From Axinella damicornis (lineage: Eukaryota > Porifera > Demospongiae > Axinellida > Axinellidae): 64,000 nucleotides of DNA. Below the pieces are notes generated by a model. It saw nothing but the letters and a program-made list of their open reading frames with translations. It searched no databases and was not told the DNA's origin. The translations under genes were made by a program, and so were the position numbers. Where the stretch lies: contig OZ007506.1 in assembly GCA_963931865.1 (NCBI GenBank), positions 2,414,926-2,478,925 of the forward strand, read 5' to 3'. Within the stretch, counting starts at the first letter, position 1. Every line of letters starts with the position of its first letter. Shown piece by piece: positions 1-12,932 of the stretch.

Positions 1-363
1 TGGTAGTACCTTCGGAGGAGTCTTGTGTCTTCCTGAGTTAGCTGTTGACGCAGCTACTTGTGCTACCGCTGATGGGGGCGACCTGATGCATGGCAACGCA
101 TCCTCTGGCTCTGTTTTTACAGAGACACTCGATAGGCTATTGGCGTTACTATTCGAGTTAGTATTCTCCAAGGAGTGGTGGTGATTCCCGTGACCATTCA
201 TACTTGTGAGGTTCGCCGTCAAGTGTCCGTTTAGGTTATTGGCACCGATCTGGAACTGGTTTTGTCGAGCAGCACAATTCCCGCTCTCTGTCAGGCCAGA
301 TGTGAGGGCTGATAACAACTTGTTGGGGGCACTACCCGGAGATTGTTTTATGTTTGCAACGTC
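1..363 (-). CDS. MAML: Mastermind-like exon 2 (partial, runs off window)
   Basis: The acceptor (cccTACAG on the minus strand) is at 364-365. The frame is phase 0, matching exon 1, and stays open for all 121 codons to base 1. Composition is N/S/H/T-rich. The segment VKTEPEDALPCI has the sumoylation-like (V/I)KxE core and resembles the conserved acidic LPC motif of MAML proteins. The exon continues past the window edge. Confidence 0.7.
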
Positions 364-3300
364 CTGTAGGGAGGCAGAAAGAAAATCTGTCTCAAGGAAC
401 ATGCACTTTTGATGTTATAAGTACAAGATGCATTAGTTGATAAACTCTGTGCTTGTTTCCCTGGACATATGATAGTGAGCTCATAGTGGGGATTAGCCAC
501 ATCCTTGAAAATAACACATGACTGTCAGGTACTCATATAGATCATGCAGTTGGCTAGTAAGTTCTTGTCATGTGACTAATGTGCCTTGTATATGACTAGT
601 CACATGACAGTTGTCTTGTCACATGATCATTGTCATGCTGTACGATCATTGACTTGTCATCATATATGATCATTGTCTTGTCACATGACAATTGTCTTGT
701 CATATGATTATTGCTTCACTTGCTTCAGCTACTGCTCTCTGGGTTCCACATTAACTTGAGATTGAGGTCAAATAAGTGTGAAGGTCACGTGTGTCCCTAG
801 TCTAGTGAACAACCCACTTCTGCCACTCATGCACAATGTTAACGCATTGTGACAGTTGCACTGAGAAGTTATGTAAGCACATGAGTACACTAATTATTGA
901 CAGACCTCCTGTGATCATACTGTTCTGCCAACGTACATACATACATACATCCAATAGTCATGTGAAAGCTATACGGCACGTGTCTATAAATCCAATTACT
1001 CTCTTTACTCCATTCGACATAATTGCAACACACTTACTCAGACTTGGCCAGCAGCTTAAAAAATGGCCTGACCAAAACACCCACTGTTGAGGTAACGTGA
1101 GAAGGCTATGAGAGGGCTATCAGGTGTGCTGTACAACCGCTCTCCACTGGCCAGCACCCTTTAATAGCAACATTGGGATATTGGTAACACAAGAGGCTGT
1201 GTTGCTAGCACTGGCATTAAATCACACACATTTCTTATAAGCATATGAATTCTTAACATGTCCTGATTCCAGGTCACTTGGGGTGTGCACTCAAAACTGT
1301 ACACTAGGGGTGCAGGAAAACCAGTAGCCTCGTTCCCAGGCATTCTACACTTCTTTGATCGATTGCAGTATGCAAAAATGGAGGGGGAAGGCCTGGGGAA
1401 TCTTTGTTACAGATCGATCACCTTGTATTGATTTACAAACCATTACAGCAGCATCCTAATTCAGCCACACAAATTATTGCGCTATGCATCACGATATACA
1501 AACATGTACCCATACCGCAATACATCATAGCAGCACTAATGGGAATACAGAGCGGACAAGTCTGGTATCCTCATCGACTGTGTTCCTAATGCTTTTAGTT
1601 CAGAGTGGTTCCCAACTTTAGCCTAGTCACGGTCTTGGTCGAGTTAACGTTCCGTGAAATGAGGTACAAGGAAATTCAGTTCACTTTGGACACTGATCTG
1701 CTGCAGTATCATAACTTCTAATTTTGGCTGGTTAGATTACTGGAGATTACTGGAGATTACTGGATAATGCAGTGTTGTTCAATAGGAACTTGTATGAAGT
1801 TATGGGTTGGGTGTGGGTGTGAGGGAGGTGAAGGGGAGGGGTTAGGTGCAAGGGAGGTGAAGGGGGAGGGGTTGGGTATGGGTGCGAGGGAGGTGAGGGG
1901 GGAGGCATAGAACTTGGAACTGAGTCAAAGAGGTATTCACTTGTCGGGCACAGCTCATCAACTCCCTCGCACAAGCTCTTAGAAAGCAAAAAGCTAAACA
2001 TTGTGCACCAGCCAAATTCATAACCAGACCAAACAGCACATACTCCTCCAGTTGATCTGCATACAATATTCATAGCTGGTGCTTTCATTCAGGCAGGATG
2101 CCAACTCCCAAAGCTCCAACTTTAATCTTGTTGAATTCCCAGTGGACGCAATCAGAGTCTGCTGAAGCATGCTTGAGTTGCCTTACCACGAGTGTGGTTG
2201 CTACTCAATAGCTTGCAAAGAATAGATTTGGGTCTGTGCAGTCAATAGTCAACTTCCTAACTGAAAAGCCAAGGTCTTCAAAAAAATTTTCAGCACAATT
2301 ATTACATGCAAGTCTCAGTGGACAACGTTAGTGTAGTCAGAATCGTCATGTGCCTTCAGTGATCGAGGTACTACTCAAACATTATTCGGAGTCATTATTT
2401 CCAGGAGTTCAGTCTGAGATGCACGACCATCAACCAGGCATTCACAACACTGGGTACTCTATTTGACTGCCCTAGGTGAGCCATTGTGACCGCCGGCATT
2501 GTACGCATGGTTGCAAAGCTGTAGCAACCCCTTGTAGAAACGCTTCATCAGAAGCAACCTCTTGTAGAAACGTTTCGTTGGAAGCAACCCCTTGTAGAAA
2601 TGTTTACAACCCCTTGTAGAAATGTGTAGTCATTTTAACAGATTTCCTCCTTTGTTTCTGGGGGGGGATCCACTTAGCCTCCCCCCTCGGTGATTGCATC
2701 ATACCTCAAATACCTCTATTGCCTGAAGTCACACATGCACATGAACATGTGTTGAGGAGCGTACTGCAAGGGACGCCTACCAGTGCACGTATACCTTGTG
2801 GCCATTCAATCCATGAATGAATCTAGTTGAAATCCAGAAACTCCACTGGAAGAGTTTGTAAGTGCTACCATTCTCTCTCCTCCTTCCCTGTCCATATGCA
2901 GTATACACAAATTGCCATCTCTATCTCTGCTAAGCAAACTCAAACCAGACAAAGGACTCACTTGGTGCAAATCGGTTGCTTCCAACCTCCTCCAATGACG
3001 GGCCTGAGTGATCATGCATACCAAGGACTGTACTGCAACTGGCAATTGTTGCAGGTGGACAGGATTGCTGTTAGTCTCGTTCCCGGACGCCTGGGAACGA
3101 GACTAAGATTTGTCATGTGGAAGTCTTTTGAGTGGCCATGGTAGGAAGGATGATGGTGTAGTTTGTTTTTGTTGTTATCATGTTTTGTTTGTTTTGTTTT
3201 ACCCCGGAGGGGTTTAACTATGGATAACGAAGGCCTAAAGAGGGTAGAGTGCATTCAAACCTGGTACCCCCCCCCCCCCCCCCCCCCCCCCCTCCCACAC

Positions 3301-6300
3301 ACACACACACACACACTAATGGCTTAAAGTCCTCTCCAAAGGGTGCAAAGATTACCCTTTTAACAATGCCTCCTTTAACAATACTCTTTTAACAATGACT
3401 TTCACATGTGAATGCTACATCTGTTCAGCAAAGTTCTCAATACAGTGCTACCTACATTTACATAGGGTTTGTGGTACTACTTCCAGCTAAACAACCCACC
3501 CATTCCCAGAAGCTCCTCGACCACAGCTGCCCACATCCTTACCCAATGGGGGTGTTAATTGGATTTGCCGCTTCACAGCTGCGCAGTTCAAAAGGTCCTG
3601 AATGGGTCCGCTGTGTTAGCTAACATAACCCACTTTATGTTGTCATAGCACAAAAGTGCCTGAAGCATGCGCAGTAAGGGTCTTCTTACGCACCTCAGTG
3701 CAGATACCTCAGAGTAGGGACAGTGTAACCAGGGAGAAGGGTTGCTGATCTCAGCTTGAGGTACACCTTGTTTCCTGCCCAAGCTGTCATTTACTGCTAA
3801 GTTCATAGTTTTTGTTTTTGTCTCCTCAGCAGGATCAAGAATTGCACCTAGGAGTTAAATTTAATACTTAGCAGTTCCACAGCCTTTGAGTCCACTGTAC
3901 CGTAGTCACGCATTATTAGGCGCACGCGCCTATAACTCCACAGGAAGGAAATATGCGCCTATAAGCGAGATGCCCCTAATAACGAATGACATTCCTCGAA
4001 TAGGAAGTGCGCTTCATTTCGAATTATAGCTCTTTTCCACTCCGTAGGATTGAAAATGGCAGAGTTTCTGGAAGAAGACTGCAGCGCTTAACAGCGAGTA
4101 CCTGGGACGAGAGTTGAACCTGCGCCTAACAGTGAATAAAAGCACCTATAAATGAGCTGCGCCTAATAACGTGCGACTACGGTACGTCTATTGGCCACTG
4201 TTCAAACCTTAATTGCTATCAACATTAGGCCTTGAGTGCACTAGCAACTAGCACTAGTACTCCCACTATGTTATGAGCCACCTACAAAACTTACGAGTTG
4301 CTGTTGTTTTGGGGGTGGGAGCATACCCATAAACTCCTGCAAAGCCTGTCCCCATGACAACCTTGAGGTCTGATGGGCCGTGCTGATCTAATGACGGCTA
4401 CCAGACCTTAACCCTTAACTTCCATACATTGCAAGCTTGGTAGACTATTCACAATGGTGACCTTATTTGGAGGTCACATGGTGAATGCATATAGAGGGCA
4501 TGTAGGGAATCCCCTAAGGGATAATATATATCAGAATGGGAACACAAGAATGAAACCAGATTACAGAAGGGAATTTTATCTGCCATATCTCCCAAATTCA
4601 AAAGCACTGCTTTCAGATCTGGGGTACCTCTTTCAATGACGGCATACTGTAACTGGGGTGGGGTGGGGGCAAATTTTCACTTCCGTATCATACAAAACAT
4701 ATAAAGTGTTAGTGTAACATCCCCTGTTCGCTGAAGGACACCCACCCTGAGTGAAGCAAGAGTGTGCAATGACAAGAGAAGCAAAAGAGAGAGTGAGCAC
4801 AAATAATCTCAAGATATGCTGTAGTCACTCTCTGCTGAAGCCAATTAGCCTATTGCTAGAATCTGAGCGCAACTATAGAGACAGTTGCAGCAACATAATT
4901 TCGCTGAGATCGTATTTATTTTACCTACTGCTGTTCCAAGAGATTTCTGCTTCTCTCATTATTGTACACTCCTGGGACAACGGACACGGGCTGATTCCAA
5001 CTGGATCTGGCTCAGCCATTCCAGCCAGGTAGAGTCACTAAGTCTGTTAGCAAGACAAGGACTATTGGTGACTACACTATTCTGGGGGTTGCACGTACAG
5101 AGATTCTCACTCAATGGATTTACTCATTAGCATCTAGTAGAGTGGTAAGTTGCCAGAGTTGACAGCTGGGATTAAGTTGTTTAGACCTTCAGGGCGGGGT
5201 GGAGACATTACCACTGCTTTGTGTTGAAGTGGCATTGTTACAGGCCTACACTGAAGCTTGAAACAAGATCCAATTTGGCTGGGACATCTTAGAGGGAGAG
5301 GAAAAGAAGGCTCGTGTTTTGGTACAGAGATATTGATTTGCAAGTTGTCCAACACTTTGGCTCTGGTATGGAGACCACTTTATACAGCATGTTGGCACTT
5401 CAGTCTTGGCATTATGAGCTCAACTAGTGGATTCTTATCAGGAACTTCACCTCACCCCAAAAGGAGCAGATCTACCTCAATGGATTTCAAATCTTCACTC
5501 TGAAACTGACTTTCACTTGTAACCCACAGGAAGTCCCTCAATAACAGGAGCTGTGAACCTCAATCCTGTCAGCCCACTCATCATGCACTCTGCTTTGGCT
5601 ACCAAACTAATAATCGATCCCCATTTGCTTCAAGATGGGGTTTTGGCTAGCTAGACTACTTACGAACTGATGATGGCAGATGAGTTGGTGCTTTGTCTGA
5701 ACGATACGTGATGTCACTGTCTTTGTGCTATCAAACAAGGAGTAAACTGCGATATCACAAGGCAAGCGTGCCAAACGCACTTGGCTACTAATGGCACTAT
5801 CGGACTATCAAATGTACGAGACTTGGTCCCATTCTGGCAGTCAGCATTCGGTGTGAGCGCCCAAACTGTTTTCTATACCTGTCTAGACTAGCACTCAAAA
5901 GACCTGGCCGTCACTCCCAAAATATAGCACCCCTTGCAGTCCATTGGGCCATTGTCTACTGCTTATCCCATAACTTAGATTTACAGAGTGCAGCAAGTAG
6001 CAAAGTAAACTGGATACTCTTTTGATGTGGAATGACTACGACAATCAGATGACTCCCAAATTGCATAAGCTATTCACAAGTCAGTTTTACATCACCAAGA
6101 CTGTGACAATGAACGAGGATAGCCTCTCCCTTCCGCGTTTCATTTCCGTGGGGGAGAGGAGGGTCTAGCAGCTAGACTAGGTCTTGCCCGTACTAAGATC
6201 TTGCCTGTACTAAGATCTTGCCCGTACTAAGACCTTGGTCGTACTAAGCATGCTCGGACCAACAGCAAGGTCCAAACTGCTATTCTTGACTAGGCAATGA

Positions 6301-7582
6301 AATATTAATGGCATAGTGGAACCTAGAAGTTGTACAAGATTTGTGTAGTGACCACCAGGTTGATCATCGCTCAATTAGTGTTCACCTCTGACATGTTCTT
6401 GTTACAATATATACCAAGGTTCCCAGTCACAAACTGTGACAGCTCAGTGCAGGTTGGTTCCTCACACACACACACAGAAGCACACAAACTGAAGTGCCAA
6501 CCTAAACAATAACCACATCACTGGACTTCCTCTAGGTGATAACTCAGGGAAAGGTAGAATCCTTATAGTGGAGAGCCACCAGCTCACTCCACACTACTCT
6601 GACCCCATTGCCCAGAGCTACAGTTCTACAGGCGGCCCAGCCTAGCAGTGCCCAGCGCTTAAGCAGTACCACACTGTCGCTTTGAAGGTATAAGGAGGGC
6701 TTGTAAGGTTTTGGGATCACCAGGGAAATACTGCAGAACAAAGGTTTCAAGGGCGCAAGGAACTGATGGTCTGAGCTCTACAAGGATCATAGCGTTTGCA
6801 TCGCCATGGCATTTGCATCCCCAGGGAAGCATCGCCAGGGAAGCGATGCTTGAGGGAACCAGAACAAAGGAATAGATTTCTTTGTGCAGGATAAAATCAC
6901 AGCATAAAGTCAGGATAAAGGCATAACCGTATGGTGAAATCACACAATTATGCACTCATACACCACTCACTTCCCTTTGCTGTACAAAGTTGTGGCAGTT
7001 GAAGTACGTGGTCGAAAATGATCTCAGCTCGCTCTGGAGAGCACTTTGGTCGAAAATGATCGATTGCTCTGGAGAACACTTTGATCCGCCGATTACTAGT
7101 TTCAATCACTAGCTTTTTACTTCCTCCAGCGTAAAAGGGACATACAAACACGAAACCCAGCTCAGTGCAGTACAGACCAGTGGTTAGAGCAGTTGTAGTG
7201 GTTGCATGTAGTGATTAGTTGACAGGTATGTCAAATAATGGGGTGTAACAAACTCATATCTCAGGAATTTATTGGCTTGACTCACCATAGTATCCGAGTC
7301 ACTGCAACTGCTCAGCTGGGATCTAGAGGCGCTCTCCTGCCTTGCACCAGGCAAAGTCTGCTGCTGCCTCAAGTTGTCCAGTAACTTCCTGCTCAACCAC
7401 TCGCTGCGCTGTGCCTCCACCCTTATTTCGTGGTCGAGGCCATTCCTTCGCCGTCTGGCGCAATTGTCGTGGTGGTTTCGAAACGCTTCCAGCGACTTTC
7501 GGAACTTGTTGCCGTTGAGAGGCGTTCCAGCCGCAATTTCACCTGGTTCTTCGGATTTTTGTTTGCTCGTAACGACTGGCAT
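1..7582 (-). CDS. MAML: Mastermind-like transcriptional co-activator, 5' part of a spliced gene
   Basis: Two coding exons are visible (7582-7286 and 363-1), separated by an intron of about 6.9 kb; the gene continues beyond base 1. Mastermind proteins bind the CSL-Notch intracellular domain groove through an N-terminal helix and recruit CBP/p300 and CDK8 in the nucleus. The first exon carries a basic helix with an R-x2-HH-x2-C core (KSLEAFRNHHDNCARRR) at residues about 29-45, the pattern of the Mastermind N-terminal domain. The second exon contains VKTEPEDALPCI, which resembles the (K/Q)xEPxEDLPC motif found downstream in vertebrate MAML1, followed by low-complexity N/S/H-rich sequence typical of the family. 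The similarity is short and remembered rather than computed. The downstream glutamine-rich activation domains would lie outside the window. Confidence 0.7.
2515..2630. repeat. short degenerate tandem repeat (AACCCCTTGTAGAAA core)
   Basis: The core aaccccttgtagaaa(c/t)g recurs four times with variable spacers (including gaagcaacc). This is a small degenerate minisatellite in the Mastermind-like intron. Confidence 0.7.
3072..3105. repeat. foldback element, TAG(C/T)CTCGTTCCC family
   Basis: Near-perfect palindrome: TAGTCTCGTTCCCGGACG followed by CCTGGGAACGAGACTA. Both arms carry the variant TAGTCTC/GAGACTA, so pairing is preserved. Confidence 0.85.
3269..3316. repeat. poly-C run followed by (CA)n
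   Basis: About 24 consecutive C, then ctcccacacacac. It is one of many long G/C homopolymers in this window. Confidence 0.9.
3900..4182. mobile_element. pogo/Tc1-like MITE with TA target duplication
   Basis: A 283-bp element with terminal inverted repeats CCGTAGTC(A/G)C(G/A)C(A/G)TTATTAGGCGCA, bounded on both sides by TA (3898-3899 and 4183-4184). Subterminal GCGCCTATAA motifs repeat inside. No transposase ORF is present, so it is non-autonomous. The TA duplication and TIR style suggest the Tc1/mariner-pogo superfamily. Related copies lie at 13360, 37267 and 41909. Confidence 0.8.
6180..6250. repeat. 18-bp tandem repeat (GTACTAAGATCTTGCCC)
   Basis: Four imperfect copies of ttgcc(c/t)gtactaagatc in a row. 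No associated gene. Confidence 0.75.
7286..7582 (-). CDS. MAML: Mastermind-like exon 1 (initiator ATG to donor)
   Basis: The ATG is at 7582, with an in-frame TAG a few codons upstream, so no longer start exists in this exon. Ninety-nine codons run to a GTGAGT donor (phase 0). Residues about 25-75 form a highly charged helix containing the HH..C core and repeated R/E/L heptad-like spacing, as expected for the CSL-Notch-binding helix. The tail is S/Q-rich (SRSQLSSCSDSDTM). Confidence 0.75.
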
Positions 7583-7726
7583 AGTGGTGGACTCCTATCA
7601 CAACACACCTCATATTATTTATATGCTGATCGGGTGAGGTGTGTGTGTACTTGTGTGTGTGTGATCGATAAACATAATGACGTTTCCATAAGGAAGTGAT
7701 CTAATCATTAATGTTGATTAGATTTG

Positions 7727-7734
7727 TGACGTCA
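7727..7734. promoter_or_regulatory. CRE-like palindrome upstream of the Mastermind-like start
   Basis: A perfect TGACGTCA octamer (CREB/ATF consensus) lies 145 bp upstream of the ATG. Position and perfect palindromy make a promoter role plausible, but an isolated 8-mer can occur by chance. Confidence 0.4.
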
Positions 7735-10286
7735 GCTGTCAGTTCGCATGTGGCATGGCGAGTGCAGTGTTGTTGGCTTCTTGCACTTGAGGCTTGCACG
7801 TAGCAGACTGGGCCAATGGATGAAACCAAGCAAAAGTGAATAATTCACATACAGCAGATATGCATTGAAAAAGGTGCGATTCAAATGCCCTGTAAACGGG
7901 AAATGTGTGACAAGGTACCGCAAATGTACAACAACAAAAAATAGACATTTTTCTCACCACTACAATGCCCTGAAGTGTAGTTGTTCTCAGACAACAGATA
8001 AAATTCTGAGCCAGGGTATTCGCACTCTCAGAATACAGACTCAAAATCTCACCTGTGCACAAATTATGTGTGGTCTACAATGTAGACCCTGTTGTTCTAC
8101 TGACTCTTTTTCTCACACACAACTATATACTCCTTTGCACCTAGTACTGTTCCTCGAACACATTTCTCATCCCACTTGTGTCTGTATCTTTCTTTGCATG
8201 GTAGCTAGTCATCAGCCGCTAGATGTGGCTGTCTGCTCAGTTTTGCTACAGAACAGCTGACTTGCATGCACAATTGCAGTCAGTCTGTGATCTTGCAATT
8301 GAGAGTGTTGCACGTGTTACCCAAAACTATTAGGGAGCCGGAGATCCCATTGCACAGGCAACATACAAGATGTGTGCCACTTAGAATTAACATATCAAGC
8401 TCTATAACTTTTATTTTCAAATTTGACAATAATTTTACAATGAGGAATGCACTTTGTTGTTTAAAACCAATTAACTATAATGCATTTTCAAAACTAAAAC
8501 AGCTGTGTTACAGTAGTGAAATTATCCAATTGGTGCTTTAAAATTAAGTACTCTTTTGTAACCTCAATTCCTACCACCCAACTATACCAAAATTAACTTT
8601 ATACTATAAAAATAATGACACTGGAGTGTATGTCCTTCCTGGTATCAAATTTTGGTATGATTATTCGATTATCTATACACATAATTGAAGGACTCAGCTA
8701 GAACCAGAGCATAATATTATATTGAACTAGCCTCCCATAAACTTGAGAATACCGTGTTTCAGGAGCTGCTGAAATTTCAAAATTTCGGCCATATGCTCAT
8801 GACCCATTGCATGCATTACTGCAATTCCAGTACTTGATTTTGGGTTAGACCACTCTGTTTCCAAGCCCTTCTATGTGCAGGTGTTGTCTAGGGTAATGTA
8901 ATTTTACGCAACCGCTGATTGAGAAATGTTTAATTTGGTACACAGCATTATATCAAAGTGTATAATAGATATATACAGGTTGAATGCACTCGTACAACAT
9001 TGACTGCAGCTGAAGGGAAATTAGCAGGACATGGTCATGACGAAACTGAATACAAATGAACAAAACAAACAAAGCAACAGGTGCTACAAATGTTATGAAG
9101 AAATGAGTGGCTGAAGCAAAAGTAGGGCTATGGGGTGGCTGACGTGCAGTGATTTTCACAGTAGGTCATTTTACAGTGCAATTGCCAACACTGCCATTAT
9201 TTGAACAATGACAATACAGTTATGATGTCAATATTTCCAGTCAATTGTAATTGTTCTCCACATTAATAGATTTCTGTGTACCACAGATTGATGTATACAG
9301 TACCTAGGATTATAAAAAAAATTGGAAACGGACACTTTGATACTCTTGACACAAACAAGAATTACGTATACATGTTCTTTGATAATAATTCCAAGGATTT
9401 GACCGTGCAAAATAGCGCAGCAGGACTCTTAGACCCAGCGCAGGTTTCGGAGGCTTTGATCCATCCAATCGGCCACATGGGGGATAGCACTGGGGAGGGA
9501 AGGGAAGAGCCAGGGTAGTTCATAATTCAATATTGCACAACATTGGTGATTGAGGCTCTGAGCAACATTTGGTTGGAGATGCAAACAGAAAACCAGGACC
9601 ATGGTGGCTCCATTGTTGCAAATGCTAGTTATAATTGCAAGCAAATAAGTTTTATCATAATTACGTGACCCTCTCAGCATTTTCACCGCATTTTGTCGAA
9701 ACTGAGATTAGTACATCATCAGAGAGCGAGCATGCATGTTTAGTGCTGATCACAATGGTACCTTTTATTTTTCAATTGGACTTATGCGAGCAAAGTTATG
9801 GGTGCTTGAATATTATCGGCAAGCAAAAGCGGTACTTCAGGTGTGCATAAATTCCAAACGCAGACTTCCGGTTTACCATGCCATTAAACAATAGCACGCA
9901 ATGCAAGTATGTGCATAATAATGGTACACATATCACAATGGAGTTGAATTTGCAGGGGACAAGGCAATTCTAGTCAGAAACCAACTGAGCGTTTCCAAGA
10001 ACATGTACCTAACCCACACATTACAAGAGGATAGGATTGTCTAGGCAGGAAATCAGCAGGATATCAAGTGTCATTCACTGATATGGTGAAAGGTGCAGGG
10101 CAGACCTACCATGGCAAGGTATGCGCAGTCAAACTCATTTTGTAAGGCTACAGTGTGTGTCTTGTTATACCACATACTATTAGAGTATGTCCTATTAGAT
10201 TCTTCCTATCAAATTCTGTGCTGTAAGATTACATCATCAAGCAAAGCTAAGATCATGCCTTGGCAAGGATTGCAACGAGCAAAAAT

Positions 10287-10376
10287 ACAGCCAAGTGAAA
10301 CTTTCTGAAGCAAAAATACAGCCAAGTGAAACTTCTGAAGCAAAAATACAGCCAAGTGAAACTTTCTGAAGTACAA
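10287..10376. repeat. 31-bp tandem repeat, three copies
   Basis: The unit gcaaaaatacagccaagtga with aactttctgaa is repeated three times head to tail, with a one-base deletion in the second copy. Confidence 0.85.
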
Positions 10377-11059
10377 GGTACATAGCAATAGGCTTTGTTT
10401 TTCAGTGAAACTGAAAGTTGACATGTTTCTCTCCTAAAGCCATTCAATTCTCTGCAGACTGTCTCTCAAAACTTGGGCTTATATTTGGATAACCATGCCA
10501 TTGTGTGGGGGTTAAAGATAAACATTCTACTCTACTCTAGGGAAGACTGCAATAATGGCCGAAGACTAGCCAAGGAATGAAAATGTATCACCTGATTGTG
10601 TCATATTTCGCTCATTGCTAATCTGTTATGTGTTACAGAAGTAGCAAGAAGTCCCACACATTTTGGAATGTGTGGGTTTTCTCCAAGGACAAAATAAACT
10701 GGCAAGCCATGAAGTCTTAATAACTAGAATAACTAGCAATCATTAAGCTCTCATTTCCTGTCGAGTTGCCAAATACAGTCCTCCACTTATTTTATTGTGG
10801 TGGACACATTTGTTTGTTTACCTTTGGATAACTACTGCATAACTCAGTATGCTCTATGGTTAATTCAGTATAATATTATTGTGACTCTCACCTTTGTTGG
10901 TTGATTCTCTGAACACCTCTGTCAGCATTTGCAAAGAAATCTAAGAGAGAGATAAAAATTGTGGTTGAGTGTACCAGAGAAGGTTACACAAAGAACATGA
11001 TGGTCATATAATCTCAAATTCAATTCTTGATGCTACAGGTTTGAGAGATAAGTATGTAT

Positions 11060-11099
11060 TAGCCTCATTCCCAGGCCACGCGACCTGGGAACGAGGCTA
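11060..11099. repeat. foldback element, TAGCCTCGTTCCC family
   Basis: TAGCCTCATTCCCAGGCC pairs with CCTGGGAACGAGGCTA around a short CACGCGA loop. One G-U type mismatch separates the arms. Confidence 0.85.
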
Positions 11100-12248
11100 A
11101 GTATGTATGTGCACCTGACCTATTCTCTGAGTCATGTACGATTATACCAGTAGTTAAATACCGATCAGCAAACCCAGGAAATCATGAAGTGTCTCTCACA
11201 TCATAGATTTACCGTCTCCTATGACATATTTGGTTGGATGCACATCGAACGGGTCAATCAAGATCATGTGGGCAAATTTGTTGCCACGGACAATGTACGG
11301 AGACACTTGCTAAGCATTATAGCCACAAAGCTCTGCACGTTGGATTGGATCATAAAGTAAGCAGTGAAATGTGCAGGGGCTCCCTCCAGAGGGTTCCCCT
11401 GGGTCCTGGGTAGCGTGCCTAGAGCACTCTGTCAGCGTTGTTACTAGCGAACAACCCGTAGGAGCATTCATCTCTCTCCATAAAGGTCAAAAGCCTAGCA
11501 TTAGGTCAGCCCGGGCCTGGGCTATAATGGGAACCAGCCATTGGAATGCCTTTACAACACACTGAACATCTCTGGTTACACATTAAGATCATAACAATGC
11601 CATGTATGTCATGAGCATAGGGCAACTCAAGTTTCAAGAAGCTCCAACAAGGAATTGAGTTTTTGTTCTCACTTTGAAGGTGTTAGTCAGATCAAAGCAA
11701 CCGACAACAGCTGGTGGTGGAATGTATTGTAGCTCAGCACAAAATGGAACAATTTCCACCCGGTACTGCACCACCAAGTTCCACGTAACTGCTCATACTC
11801 AAAGTAGCTTTGCTCGCTCAGCTACTGCTCGCTCAGCTCCTGCCCCACATGAGCAGGTGCATGTTTCCAATCCTCATTTCCCAGCTCCTCGAGTTACTAA
11901 CAGAGTCACTGGCTGAAAAAACAGTCCAGCGCATCAAAACAAAGTCGAAATGACTGCATGCAACACTCATGCCCTACACACACTCATCCCATAAAGGACA
12001 AGGTGAGACAAGATCAGAACGTGAGAGATACATGACCTCACATGTCGCTTTCTACACTGAGTTACCCTACAACACACACCAGCGAAGGAGGAAATTGAAT
12101 TAAGAAGGCATGCTGATAGAGTGGAAGTGCAGTGCAGTACCCTGCGGAACTAAACATACCAAATCTAATCAATTGTCTGATAGAAGCTGCTAGGTTCTGC
12201 AAAGTGTGGGCTAGTTAGCACTTCAGTGGGTGTCACAGTAGTGAGATC

Positions 12249-12650
12249 TAGGGCTGTCACAATACGGCAAATTGGCATATTGCATATTGCATGCAAGATG
12301 TTCACAATATATTGCTGTATTGCAATACACAGATGTGGTTATTATTAAACCAGTAACAGGAAGAGCAAGTATATGTTTAGCAAGTCTTAAAACTACAAGA
12401 AGGTTAACGCCTTAGGTTTCATACAGAAATGAACATTTTCAGGCAAAAGACAGGATCTCTTGCCATTTACAAGGGGGCCTGCGAAGCTAAACAACCTTTC
12501 GCTGGGCACACTTGTGGCACAATACACGCAATACGCTGCAATATATTGCCCTACGCAATATATCAATTATGTCGAGGTAAGTGTATTGAATTGTATTGCG
12601 ATACGCCGTATTGCAATATAGCTACATATTGATATATTGTGACAGCCCTA
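12249..12650. mobile_element. non-autonomous hAT-like element with 8-bp target duplication
   Basis: A 402-bp element starting TAGGGCTGTCACAATA and ending TATTGTGACAGCCCTA (16-bp perfect terminal inverted repeat). It is flanked on both sides by GTGAGATC (12241-12248 and 12651-12658). An 8-bp duplication is diagnostic of hAT insertion. The interior is rich in subterminal repeats of TATTGCAATA type and has no transposase. The intact duplication and matching ends suggest a fairly recent insertion. Confidence 0.9.
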
Positions 12651-12875
12651 GTGAGATCAATGATGGGTCACACAGTAGTGAGATCAGCGATGGGTCAGTA
12701 GTGACAGTCAGCTAACCCAAAAGAAGACCATTTCAAGGTAGCATTGTGAATCGGGAGCACGACATTTGGTTACTCAGAAACCAAAGTTGACAGACAGTAG
12801 ATTACTACCCAATACTAATAATGATGCACAATGGTAGTCAGACCCTCTACCCTGGAAGAGCTGTACACCTCACAG

Positions 12876-12932
12876 TAGCCTCGTTCCCATGGTGGGGGCA
12901 GGCCTTGGGAACAGGGCCTGGGAACGAGGCTA
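12876..12932. repeat. foldback element, TAGCCTCGTTCCC family
   Basis: Arms TAGCCTCGTTCCCATG and GGCCTGGGAACGAGGCTA. The loop contains an extra partial arm (GGCCTTGGGAACAGG), so this copy looks internally duplicated. Confidence 0.8.

Larger units (their letters stand above)
364..7285 (-). other. Mastermind-like intron 1
   Basis: About 6.9 kb with no convincing coding exon. It holds a pogo-like MITE (3900-4182), a small foldback element (3072-3105), a C24 run with (CA)n at 3269-3316, and short tandem repeats near 2515-2630 and 6180-6250. I see no RNA gene. Confidence 0.5.
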
